Origin: JAPUIN01 sp041580375
GTDB taxonomy: Bacteria > Acidobacteriota > Polarisedimenticolia > Gp22-AA2
Direction: 5' to 3'
Length of the DNA stretch: 13,278 bases
Assembly (NCBI GenBank): GCA_041580375.1
Contig: JBFGDZ010000097.1
Location: 1-13,278, forward strand
Part shown: one piece after another, positions 6,604 through 12,956 of the stretch
Layout of the letters: every line of letters starts with the position of its first letter
How positions within the stretch are numbered: the first letter of the stretch is position 1
Translations under genes and position numbers: made by a program
Notes under the pieces: generated by a model
Told to the model about the DNA's origin: nothing
The model's database searches: none
Seen by the model: the letters and a program-made list of their open reading frames with translations, nothing else

Positions 6604-7434
6604 ATGGGCGATCGGCCGACCCTGAACGGGAAGACCCTCTTCATCACCGGCGCCAGCCGCGGCATCGGCCTGGCCATCGCTCTGCGCGCGGCGCGGGACG
6701 GCGCTGGCGTCGTCATCGCCGCCAAGACGGTCGCGCGCCACCCGAAGCTCCCCGGCACGATCCACGAGGCGGCGCGCGCGATCGAGCGGGCGGGCGGTCG
6801 CGCCCTGGCCTGCCGGACCGATGTCCGGGACGAGGAGCAGGTGGCTTCCGCCGTCGCGAGGGCGGTGGAGACGTTCGGCGGGATCGACATCCTGGTCAAC
6901 AACGCCAGCGCCATCAGCCTCACCGGCACGCTCGACACGACGATGAAGCGGTACGATCTGATGCAGGCGATCAACACGCGCGGGACGTTCGTCTGCTCGA
7001 GGGCCTGCGTGCCTCACCTGCGCGTGGCGCAGAACCCCCACATCCTCAACATGTCGCCGCCGCTCAACCTCGACCCGAAGTGGTTCGCGCCTCATCTCGC
7101 CTACACGATGTCCAAGTACGGCATGAGCCTCTGCGCGCTGGCGATGGCCGAGGAGTTCCGCACGGACGGGATCGCCGTCAACGCGCTCTGGCCGCGCACG
7201 CTGATCGCCACCGCGGCGGTGCGCAACCTGCTGGGGGGCGAGGAGGCGGCGCGCCGGAGCCGCGGGCCCGAGATCGTCGCGGACGCCGCCCACGCCATCC
7301 TGACGAAGCCCGGCCGGGATTTCACCGGCCGGTTCCTGATCGACGAGGACGTCCTGAGAGCGGAGGGGGTCGTCGATCTCGATCGATACGCCGTCGTGCC
7401 GGGCGCCAATCTCCTTCCGGATCTCTTCCTGTGA
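6604..7434 (+). CDS. Short-chain dehydrogenase/reductase, HSDL2-like subgroup
   Basis: 276 residues, a classical SDR length. The cofactor motif TGASRGIG is at 15-22 and NNAS at 99-102. The catalytic set is Asn124, Ser151 (NMSPP), Tyr167 and Lys171 (YTMSK). The long loop after the second strand (AAKTVARHPKLPGTIHEAARAIE) and the motif HILNMSPPLNLDPKWF are typical of the HSDL2/atuG-like group, whose members are thought to act on fatty-acyl or isoprenoid substrates. The start is the ATG at 6604, since the SDR homology begins at once (LNGKTLFITGASRG). The frame is open far upstream, but that part is antisense to the MDR gene. NAD(P)-dependent and cytosolic; substrate unknown. Confidence 0.92.
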   Translation: MGDRPTLNGKTLFITGASRGIGLAIALRAARDGAGVVIAAKTVARHPKLPGTIHEAARAIERAGGRALACRTDVRDEEQVASAVARAVETFGGIDILVNNASAISLTGTLDTTMKRYDLMQAINTRGTFVCSRACVPHLRVAQNPHILNMSPPLNLDPKWFAPHLAYTMSKYGMSLCALAMAEEFRTDGIAVNALWPRTLIATAAVRNLLGGEEAARRSRGPEIVADAAHAILTKPGRDFTGRFLIDEDVLRAEGVVDLDRYAVVPGANLLPDLFL

Positions 7435-7469
7435 AAGGATTCCCGCCGGGCGCGCGGATCCCGGGCCGC

Positions 7470-7502
7470 GGACCGGGAACGCGTGGCCCGGGTGCCCGGT
7501 CC
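7470..7502 (+). terminator. Stem-loop downstream of the SDR gene, possible terminator
   Basis: Perfect arms GGACCGGG (7470-7477) and CCCGGTCC (7495-7502) with a 17-base loop, 36 bases after the SDR stop. It lies upstream of the promoter of the next gene. The absence of a T-run makes it uncertain. Confidence 0.35.
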
Positions 7503-7510
7503 CTCCCCGC

Positions 7511-7539
7511 TTGCGATTCCCCTTCTCCATGACCATAAT
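7511..7539 (+). promoter_or_regulatory. Sigma-70-type promoter of the serine hydrolase gene, with flanking direct repeat
   Basis: TTGCGA (7511-7516), a 17-base spacer and CATAAT (7534-7539) predict a transcript start near 7546 and a leader of about 75 bases. The 8-base word ATGACCAT occurs at 7529-7536, overlapping the -10 box, and again at 7556-7563, just after the predicted start. A regulator could bind the pair. Confidence 0.52.
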
Positions 7540-7620
7540 CGAGCCCTCTCACTGAATGACCATCGGGGCGGATCGACGCGCACAGCGCAATGACCCCGCC
7601 CGCGCGGAGAGCCGTCACCC

Positions 7621-8955
7621 GTGATGGATCATCGATTCGCGCTTCCGGTCCCGCGATCCGGGGCGGCTCTTTGCGTGGCCGCCGTCGCCCTCGTCCTGTC
7701 GTCGCCCGCGGCGGGGGGGCCTCCGGCGCACCGGGATCGCGGGCTCCCCTCGATCCGGCCGCATCGGGCCGGGTTTTCCGGCGAGCGCCTCGAACGCATT
7801 CCGGCGGCGATGCGCGAGTACATCGACGCGGGGAAGATCCCCGGCGCGATCACCGCCGTCGCACGGGATGGCCGGCTGGTCCACTTCGAGACCCAGGGAT
7901 GGATGGACGTCGAGGCGCGGCGGCCGATGCGTCCGGACACGATCGTCCGGATCTACTCGATGACCAAGCCGGTCACCGGCGTGGCGGCGCTGATCCTCTA
8001 TGAGGAGGGGCGATTCCTTCTGACCGATCCGGTCGCGAGGTACCTCCCCGGGTTCTCCGACATGAGCGTGTACCTCGGCGGCGGCGCGGACGGGCCCCGC
8101 ACCGGGCCGGCCGGCCCGATGACGATCCGTCACCTGCTGACCCACACGTCCGGCCTCATCTACGGCGGCGACTCGCACGAGGGCCTGGCCGGCATCTACG
8201 AGCGCGCCGGCATTTGGAAGGCTTCGACGCTTCAGGAGTTCGCCGATCGGGTGGCGGCGCTGCCGCTGGCGGCGCAGCCCGGCACCGCATGGAACTACGG
8301 CGTCTCGCTCGACGTCCTCGGACGCCTCGTCGAGGTCGCCTCGGGCATGCCGTTCGATCGCTTCCTCCACGAGCGGATCTTCGAGCCGCTCGGCATGGTC
8401 GACACGGGCTTCTTCGTCCCCCGGGCGAAGATCGAGCGCTTCGCGGCGAGCTACGGGCCGGACGATCGGGGCGGGATGAGGCGGATCGACGTGCCGCGCG
8501 AGAGCGGCTTTCTCGACCCCGGCGTGGTGCCCTACGGCGGCCACGGGCTCGTCTCGACGGCGGCCGACTACCTGCGCTTTGCGCAGATGCTCGCCAACGG
8601 CGGCACGCTCGACGGGGTGCGCATCCTCGGCCGCAAGACCGTGGACCTGATGCTGAGCGATCATCTCGGTCGCGACCTCGGCCCGGCTCCGCTGGCCGAG
8701 GCGGCCGGCTGGTACCAGAACGATCCGCGCGGGCTCGGCTTCGGACTCGCCGGCGCCGTCGTGACGGATCCCGGCCTCGCCGGCCTGAGCGGCTCGGCGG
8801 GGACGTTCTTCTGGGGAGGGAACGCCAGCACCTTCTTCTGGATCGATCGCGCCGAGCGGATCGTCGGCCTGCTCCTGACGCAGCTGGAGCCGTCCGACAC
8901 CTATCCGCTCCGCGGCGCGATCCGTGCCCTGACCTATCAGGCTCTGATCGACTGA
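7621..8955 (+). CDS. Secreted serine hydrolase, beta-lactamase class C / family VIII esterase type
   Basis: 444 residues counted from the GTG at 7621; an ATG follows directly at 7624, and a GGAGA site sits 10-13 bases upstream of the two. The N-terminus has a signal peptide (GAALCVAAVALVLSSPAAGG). Catalytic features: SMTK at 113-116 (Ser nucleophile and Lys), HLLTHTSGL at 171-179, the LxxxPGxxW motif at 216-224, Tyr226 in YGVS, GGHG at 306-309, and a WGG at 398-400. YGVS replaces the strict YxN of true class C beta-lactamases, and WGG may stand in for the KTG box, as in EstB-like esterases. An esterase or peptidase-like role is therefore more likely than antibiotic hydrolysis. The gene is followed after 36 bases by a GcvT-family gene, probably in the same unit. 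Confidence 0.9.
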   Translation: MMDHRFALPVPRSGAALCVAAVALVLSSPAAGGPPAHRDRGLPSIRPHRAGFSGERLERIPAAMREYIDAGKIPGAITAVARDGRLVHFETQGWMDVEARRPMRPDTIVRIYSMTKPVTGVAALILYEEGRFLLTDPVARYLPGFSDMSVYLGGGADGPRTGPAGPMTIRHLLTHTSGLIYGGDSHEGLAGIYERAGIWKASTLQEFADRVAALPLAAQPGTAWNYGVSLDVLGRLVEVASGMPFDRFLHERIFEPLGMVDTGFFVPRAKIERFAASYGPDDRGGMRRIDVPRESGFLDPGVVPYGGHGLVSTAADYLRFAQMLANGGTLDGVRILGRKTVDLMLSDHLGRDLGPAPLAEAAGWYQNDPRGLGFGLAGAVVTDPGLAGLSGSAGTFFWGGNASTFFWIDRAERIVGLLLTQLEPSDTYPLRGAIRALTYQALID

Positions 8956-8956
8956 C

Positions 8957-8978
8957 GCGCGGCGGCGCGCCGCCGCGC
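8957..8978 (+). repeat. 22-base perfect palindrome between the hydrolase and the GcvT-family gene
   Basis: A fully self-complementary 22-base GC-only sequence centred on GCGC. It begins one base after the hydrolase stop and ends two bases before the GGAGG site (8981-8985) of the next gene. In RNA it would form a strong hairpin with about 9 base pairs. It may attenuate, stabilise or separate expression of the two genes. Confidence 0.6.
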
Positions 8979-8991
8979 CCGGAGGATCTTC

Positions 8992-10137
8992 ATGGCCCGG
9001 AAGGATTTTGCGCCCCTCATCTCCATCGGCCCGCGGGTCCGCAAGTCGCCCTACTTCGACGCCACCGTGCGGTGCGGGGCGAAGGCGTTCACCATCTACA
9101 ACCACATGTACATGCCGACCCTCTACACGGACCCGGTCGACGAGTACTGGAGCCTGGTCAACGACGTGACCGTCTGGGACGTCGCCTGCGAGCGGCAGGT
9201 GGAGATTACGGGCCCCGATGCCGCCCGGTTCGCGCAGTACCTCACGCCCCGGAACCTCTCGAAGTGCGCCGTCGGACGTTGCCGCTACGTTCTTCTGACC
9301 GATGGGGACGGCGGCATCGTCAACGACGCCGTCCTGCTGCGTCTGGGCGAGAGCCGGTTCTGGATCTCGCCGGGGGACGGCGACGTCCTGATCTGGGCGA
9401 AGGGGGCGGCGATCCACTCCGGCATGAATGTCGCGATCGCCGAGCCGGACGTCTCGCCGCTCCAGGTGCAGGGGCCGAAGGCTCCCCGCGTCGCCCGGTC
9501 GTTGTTCGGCGACTGGGCGGTCGGGCTTTCCTACTACCACCTGAAGGAGACCGAACTGAACGGCATCCCCGTCGTCCTGGCGCGCACCGGATGGAGCGGA
9601 GAGATCGGGTACGAGATCTACCTGAGGGACGGGACGCGCGGAAACGAGCTGTGGGAGATGGTGATGAAGGCCGGCGAGCCGCACGGGATCAAGCCGATCG
9701 CCCCGTCGACGATCCGCAGCATCGAGGGCGGCATCCTCTCCTACGTGTCCGACATCACGCCGAAGGACAATCCGTACACGCTCGGCTTCGATCGTCTCGT
9801 CGATCTCGACATGGAGGCCGACTTCATCGGCAAGAGCGCCCTGAAGGCGATCCGCGCCCGCGGACCGGAGCGCCGTCTCGTCGGGGTCGAGATCGGAGGT
9901 CCCCCCATCGCCGGCAACGACGCCTTCTGGCCCGTCACCCTCGACGGCGCGAGGATCGGCCACGTCACGCGCTGCGCCCATTCGCCCCGCCTGAAGAAGA
10001 CCGTCGGCTTCGTGAACGTCCCGGCCCGATGCGCCGCGATCGGATCGAGGCTGCGGATCGCGACGCCGGGCGGCGGCGCCGAGGCCGTCGTCGTGAAGAC
10101 GCCGTTCATCGAGTCGAAGAGGACGATCGGAGACTGA
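8992..10137 (+). CDS. GcvT-family (aminomethyltransferase fold) folate-dependent enzyme, DmdA-like
   Basis: 381 residues with the full GcvT fold. The N-terminal part (RVRKSPYFDATVRCGAKAFT, YNHMYMPT, VWDVACERQVEITG, NLSKCAVGRCRY) matches what I recall of DMSP demethylase DmdA more closely than glycine-cleavage T protein. The tetrahydrofolate-site stretch GGIVND (107-112) has Asn where GcvT has the first Asp of its DD pair and keeps the second Asp (D112). TGWSGEIGYEIY (199-210) retains the GcvT-type Glu. IRSIEGGILSYVSD (241-254) is DmdA-like, but the usual PN before it is missing. The likely role is transfer of a methyl or one-carbon group to tetrahydrofolate in the cytosol; the substrate is open. 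A GGAGG site lies 6 bases before the ATG. No glycine-cleavage H or P protein gene is nearby. Confidence 0.85.
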   Translation: MARKDFAPLISIGPRVRKSPYFDATVRCGAKAFTIYNHMYMPTLYTDPVDEYWSLVNDVTVWDVACERQVEITGPDAARFAQYLTPRNLSKCAVGRCRYVLLTDGDGGIVNDAVLLRLGESRFWISPGDGDVLIWAKGAAIHSGMNVAIAEPDVSPLQVQGPKAPRVARSLFGDWAVGLSYYHLKETELNGIPVVLARTGWSGEIGYEIYLRDGTRGNELWEMVMKAGEPHGIKPIAPSTIRSIEGGILSYVSDITPKDNPYTLGFDRLVDLDMEADFIGKSALKAIRARGPERRLVGVEIGGPPIAGNDAFWPVTLDGARIGHVTRCAHSPRLKKTVGFVNVPARCAAIGSRLRIATPGGGAEAVVVKTPFIESKRTIGD

Positions 10138-10138
10138 G

Positions 10139-10160
10139 CGGGCCCGGTGCCTACGGCCCG
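10139..10160. terminator. Possible shared hairpin at convergent stops
   Basis: Arms CGGGCC (10139-10144) and GGCCCG (10155-10160) with a 10-base loop span the 13-base gap between the convergent GcvT-family and DUF1326 stop codons. No T-run follows on either strand. Confidence 0.35.
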
Positions 10161-10762
10161 GACCACTCCACCCGCGCGTACTCTCCGCTGCGGCCGGTGA
10201 GATCCCAGTTGCGCCCCCAGTCGCGGAAGCGGCTCTTCGTCCCGCGGCAGACGGTGATGTCGGGCGACATCCAGTAGGCGGTGTTGGTGACGCGCGTGCG
10301 GCCGTCGTCCCCGGGACCGTCGATCGGCTCGACGTGGCCGTCGATGATCTTCGGCACGGTGACCTTCCACCCTTTTCCCTGCTTCTCGAATGCGATCGGC
10401 ACCTTCCGCGTTCCGAGGAACTCCGAGATCATGATCGAGAACCACGAGGTCGGGCCGCCCGCCCTGCCGGAGAGGATCGCCGTGAGCGCTGCCTCCGCCT
10501 CCGGGCTCGCCTTCTCGTCCAGATAGAGCCCGACCGCCCACTGCCCCTCGGCCAGCGGGCCGGGAATGTCCATCAGGACGGCCGCTTTCAGGCCGTCCAG
10601 CTTCACGCTGCCGGCCCGGCCCTCGTGGATGTTCAAACCCCACCAGGTGTGGCAGGCGCCGTGCGACGGTTTGCTCCTGCCGAGCGAGATGACGCAGGGG
10701 CAGAAGACTTCGCAGTTGCAGCTGAGCACCACCTCGCCCTTGATCGTCCAGGGTGTCTTCAT
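10151..10762 (-). CDS. DUF1326-domain protein
   Basis: 203 residues. The N-terminus MKTPWTIKGEVVLSCNCEVF followed by CPC is diagnostic of DUF1326: a CxCxxxCxC cluster at Cys15, 17, 21 and 23, with a further Cys37-His38 pair (HGACHTWWG). The rest is typical soluble family sequence (GLKAAVLMDIPGPLAEGQWA, GPTSWFSIMISEFLG) with no signal peptide or membrane helix. The cysteine cluster suggests metal binding or thiol chemistry; no function is established. The ATG at 10762 has a GGAGAG site 5 bases upstream. It follows the DUF2182 membrane-protein gene by 54 bases on the same strand, a pairing common for these two families, so they probably act together. Confidence 0.92.
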   Translation of the reverse strand: MKTPWTIKGEVVLSCNCEVFCPCVISLGRSKPSHGACHTWWGLNIHEGRAGSVKLDGLKAAVLMDIPGPLAEGQWAVGLYLDEKASPEAEAALTAILSGRAGGPTSWFSIMISEFLGTRKVPIAFEKQGKGWKVTVPKIIDGHVEPIDGPGDDGRTRVTNTAYWMSPDITVCRGTKSRFRDWGRNWDLTGRSGEYARVEWSGP

Positions 10763-10816
10763 CGTTTCTCTCCGTTCGCGATCGTCATCCCGTCCTCACC
10801 GCCGCGCGGCCGGCGC

Positions 10817-11614
10817 TCACGCCGGCAGGCCGGCGACGAGCAGATAGGCTCCCCAGCCGACCAGGACGATTCCGGCCAGGTGCCCCGTGAGCCGTCCTCC
10901 CGGCGCCGCCTTTTCCAGCAGCACGAAAACGGTCAGCACGGCCAGCCAGACCACGTTCATCATCCCCAGAACGAACATCAGCGCCATCAGCGCCCAGCAG
11001 CAGACGACGCAATAGATCCCGTGCCGCCATCCCATGATCAGCGCGCCGCGATCGCCCGGGCGCCACTCGGTCATCAGGAACGCGAACGGCGATCGGCAGC
11101 GCGACAGGCAGGCCGACTTGAGCGGGGTCCACTGGAAGATCCCGGCGACGATCAGGAGCGCGCCTCCGAGGATCGCGCTCTCGCTCACGCCCGCCGGCGA
11201 CACGAGGGCGGCGCTCACCAGTCCCCACTGCCCCAGCGTGGCCAGCGCCGCGTACAGGCTCCAGGCGACGACGTACCCGAGGAGGAAGATCGCCGTCCGG
11301 CGGACCGGGTCGGGCCCCTCCGGCCGCCTGCGCTCGATGGCGGCGAAGGTCAGGACCATCCCCGCGGCGGTCGGGACCATCATGGCGATCATCATGACGA
11401 CCCACATGAGGAACAGGAGCGCCAGGTCGGCCGACCCGAAGGCGCGCAAATGGGGGTGCACCACGGACCCGTGGCCGGCGACGGCGTCCGTCATGTCGTG
11501 GCTGAGGGAGATCGTGTAGATCCACGCCAGGATCGTGATCCCGGCGAGACCCGACAGGACGATCGCCCGATCGCGCTTCAGGATCTCTATGAGCGGCGTC
11601 GGCGCGCTCCGCAT
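10817..11614 (-). CDS. DUF2182 integral membrane protein (putative metal-binding)
   Basis: 265 residues with about six hydrophobic segments (roughly 17-36, 63-90, 108-128, 146-162, 199-217, 221-234, and a last one near 246-262). DUF2182 hallmarks are WVVMMIAMMVPTAAGM (71-86), FQWTPLKSACLSRCRSP (160-176, Cys169 and Cys173) and GIYCVVCCWALM (199-210, Cys202, 205, 206), followed by FVLGMMNVVWL and the terminal LEK. Conserved Cys/Met residues in the membrane suggest a metal-handling role, but this is inference. The start is the ATG at 11614 with GGAG 6 bases before it; the frame is open further upstream, but that portion crosses the AT-rich promoter region and is not family-like. First gene of a unit with DUF1326. 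Confidence 0.9.
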   Translation of the reverse strand: MRSAPTPLIEILKRDRAIVLSGLAGITILAWIYTISLSHDMTDAVAGHGSVVHPHLRAFGSADLALLFLMWVVMMIAMMVPTAAGMVLTFAAIERRRPEGPDPVRRTAIFLLGYVVAWSLYAALATLGQWGLVSAALVSPAGVSESAILGGALLIVAGIFQWTPLKSACLSRCRSPFAFLMTEWRPGDRGALIMGWRHGIYCVVCCWALMALMFVLGMMNVVWLAVLTVFVLLEKAAPGGRLTGHLAGIVLVGWGAYLLVAGLPA

Positions 11615-11648
11615 CGCGTGCTCCGGCCCGTTTCTGTTGACAGGCCGC

Positions 11649-11665
11649 TCAATATAGCATATTGA
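11649..11665. promoter_or_regulatory. AT-rich inverted repeat, putative operator for the divergent pair
   Basis: TCAATAT-AGC-ATATTGA: perfect 7-base arms around a 3-base centre, in otherwise very GC-rich DNA. It overlaps the rightward -10 region and also the leftward TGCTATATT, so one bound regulator could control both the Ccr-like gene and the DUF2182-DUF1326 unit. Confidence 0.55.
11651..11659 (-). promoter_or_regulatory. Extended -10 promoter box for the DUF2182-DUF1326 unit
   Basis: The minus strand reads TGCTATATT, an extended -10 (TGn followed by TATATT), about 37 bases upstream of the DUF2182 ATG. No matching -35 box is visible, which an extended -10 can tolerate. Confidence 0.42.
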
Positions 11666-11704
11666 AAACGCGGCATCCCGACAGGATCGGCGAGGAGAAC
11701 CCCG

Positions 11705-12937
11705 ATGGAGATCTGCGACCTCGGTCAGCGTCCGCCCCCCGGAGAAGTCCCCAAGAAGATGCACGCCTTCGTCGTCCGCCAGGATCGCTTCGGCGAGCCG
11801 CGCGACGCATGGAAGCGCGAGATCATCCCGACCCCGGCCATCGGGCCGCAGGACGTGCTGGTCTACGTGATGGCGACCGGCATCAACTACAACAACGTCT
11901 GGGCCGCCCTCGGCAAGCCGCTCGACGTCATCGCCGAGCGCCAGAAGAAGGGCGAGCCGGAGGACTTTCACGCCGGCGGCAGCGACTGCTCAGGGATCGT
12001 CTGGAAGGTCGGCGAGGGCGTGAAGAACGTCAAACCGGGAGACGAGGTGATCGTCCACAGCGGCTGGTGGGAGCCGGACGACCCCTGGGTGCTGTCGGGG
12101 CGCGACCCGATGCTGGCGGAGAGCACGCGGATCTGGGGTTACCAGACCAATTACGGCAGCTACTGCCAGTTCGCCCGGGCGCAGTCGCACCAGTGTCAGC
12201 CGAAGCCGAAGCACCTGACCTGGGAGCAGGCCGGCTGCTTCCTGCTGTGCGGCTCGACCGCCTACCGCATGCTGATGGGCTGGCCGCCGAACACGGTGCA
12301 GAAAGGAGACGTCGTCCTGGTCTGGGGCGCCGCCGGCGGCCTGGGGAGCATGGCCCTGCAGATCGTCAAAGCGCACGGCGGGCGTCCCGTCGGCGTCGTC
12401 TCGGACGACTCGAAGAAAAAGTACTGCATGGACCTCGGGGCCGTCGGCGTCATCAACAGGAAGAGCTTCTCCCACTGGGGGACGCTCCCCGACACAGAGA
12501 GCCCCGAGTACGCCGCCTGGGCCAAAGGCGCGCGCGGCTTCGGCAAGGCGATCTGGGAGGCGGTCGGCGAGAAGGTCAGCCCGCGGATCGTCTTCGACCA
12601 CCCCGGGCAGGCGACGCTGCCGACGTCCGGCTTCGTCTGCTCGACCGGAGGGATGATCGTCATCTGCGCCGGGACGAGCGGCTACAACGTGACGATGGAC
12701 CTGCGCTACCACTGGATGCGCCAGAAGCGCTTCCAGGGGAGCCACCTGTCCAACGACGAGCAGGCCGCCGCCATCACCCGGCTCATCGCCGATCGCAAGG
12801 TCGATCCCTGTCTGTCGAAGACCTTCTCGTTCGACGAGATCGGAGAGGCGCACCAGCTGATGCACGAGAACCGGCACCCGTACGGCAACATGGCGTGCCT
12901 GGTGAACGCGACGAAGGCGGGACAGGGAGCGTCCTGA
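11705..12937 (+). CDS. ccr: Crotonyl-CoA carboxylase/reductase-like MDR enzyme
   Basis: 410 residues, close to the family's 420-450. The sequence follows crotonyl-CoA carboxylase/reductases throughout: MHAFVVRQDRFGEPRDAWK, GINYNNVWAALGKPLD, GSDCSGIVWKVG, IWGYQTNYGSY, PKHLTWEQAG, the NADPH motif VWGAAGGLGS (207-215), GAVGVINRKSFSHWG, VFDHPG, and LRYHWMRQKRFQGSHLSN. Such enzymes reduce enoyl-CoA with NADPH and add CO2, for example making ethylmalonyl-CoA in acetate assimilation or polyketide extender units. Of the CO2-pocket residues known from the Kitasatospora enzyme (Asn81, Phe170, Glu171, His365), Asn63 and His347 are kept, but Tyr146-Gln147 replace Phe-Glu. The usual VFEHPG is VFDHPG. Carboxylation is therefore not certain. 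The ATG at 11705 follows GAGGAGA. Confidence 0.85.
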   Translation: MEICDLGQRPPPGEVPKKMHAFVVRQDRFGEPRDAWKREIIPTPAIGPQDVLVYVMATGINYNNVWAALGKPLDVIAERQKKGEPEDFHAGGSDCSGIVWKVGEGVKNVKPGDEVIVHSGWWEPDDPWVLSGRDPMLAESTRIWGYQTNYGSYCQFARAQSHQCQPKPKHLTWEQAGCFLLCGSTAYRMLMGWPPNTVQKGDVVLVWGAAGGLGSMALQIVKAHGGRPVGVVSDDSKKKYCMDLGAVGVINRKSFSHWGTLPDTESPEYAAWAKGARGFGKAIWEAVGEKVSPRIVFDHPGQATLPTSGFVCSTGGMIVICAGTSGYNVTMDLRYHWMRQKRFQGSHLSNDEQAAAITRLIADRKVDPCLSKTFSFDEIGEAHQLMHENRHPYGNMACLVNATKAGQGAS

Positions 12938-12956
12938 AGGGGCGCCGGCCGGACCG

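Larger units (their letters stand above)
11637..11665 (+). promoter_or_regulatory. Promoter of the Ccr-like gene
   Basis: A consensus -35 box TTGACA (11637-11642), a 17-base spacer, and TATTGA (11660-11665) as the -10 box. CATATT at a 15-base spacing is an alternative. The transcript would start near 11671, giving a leader of about 34 bases that includes the GAGGAGA ribosome site. Confidence 0.55.

Noticed and set aside
7615..9981. 788-codon minus-strand open frame
   Set aside because: It lies opposite the serine hydrolase and the GcvT-family gene, both with intact catalytic motifs. The antisense product is His/Asp/Arg/Gly-rich shadow sequence.
8214..10277. 687-codon plus-strand open frame across two genes
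   Set aside because: A +1 frame shadow of the hydrolase and GcvT-family genes, full of Arg-rich sequence; not a fusion protein.
10809..10826. GCCGGC-GCTCAC-GCCGGC repeat at the DUF2182 stop
   Set aside because: GCCGGC is self-palindromic and frequent in this DNA; it is not convincing as a terminator or operator.
11615..11971. N-terminal extension of the DUF2182 frame
   Set aside because: It crosses the AT-rich promoter region and is antisense to the Ccr-like gene; family sequence begins soon after 11614.
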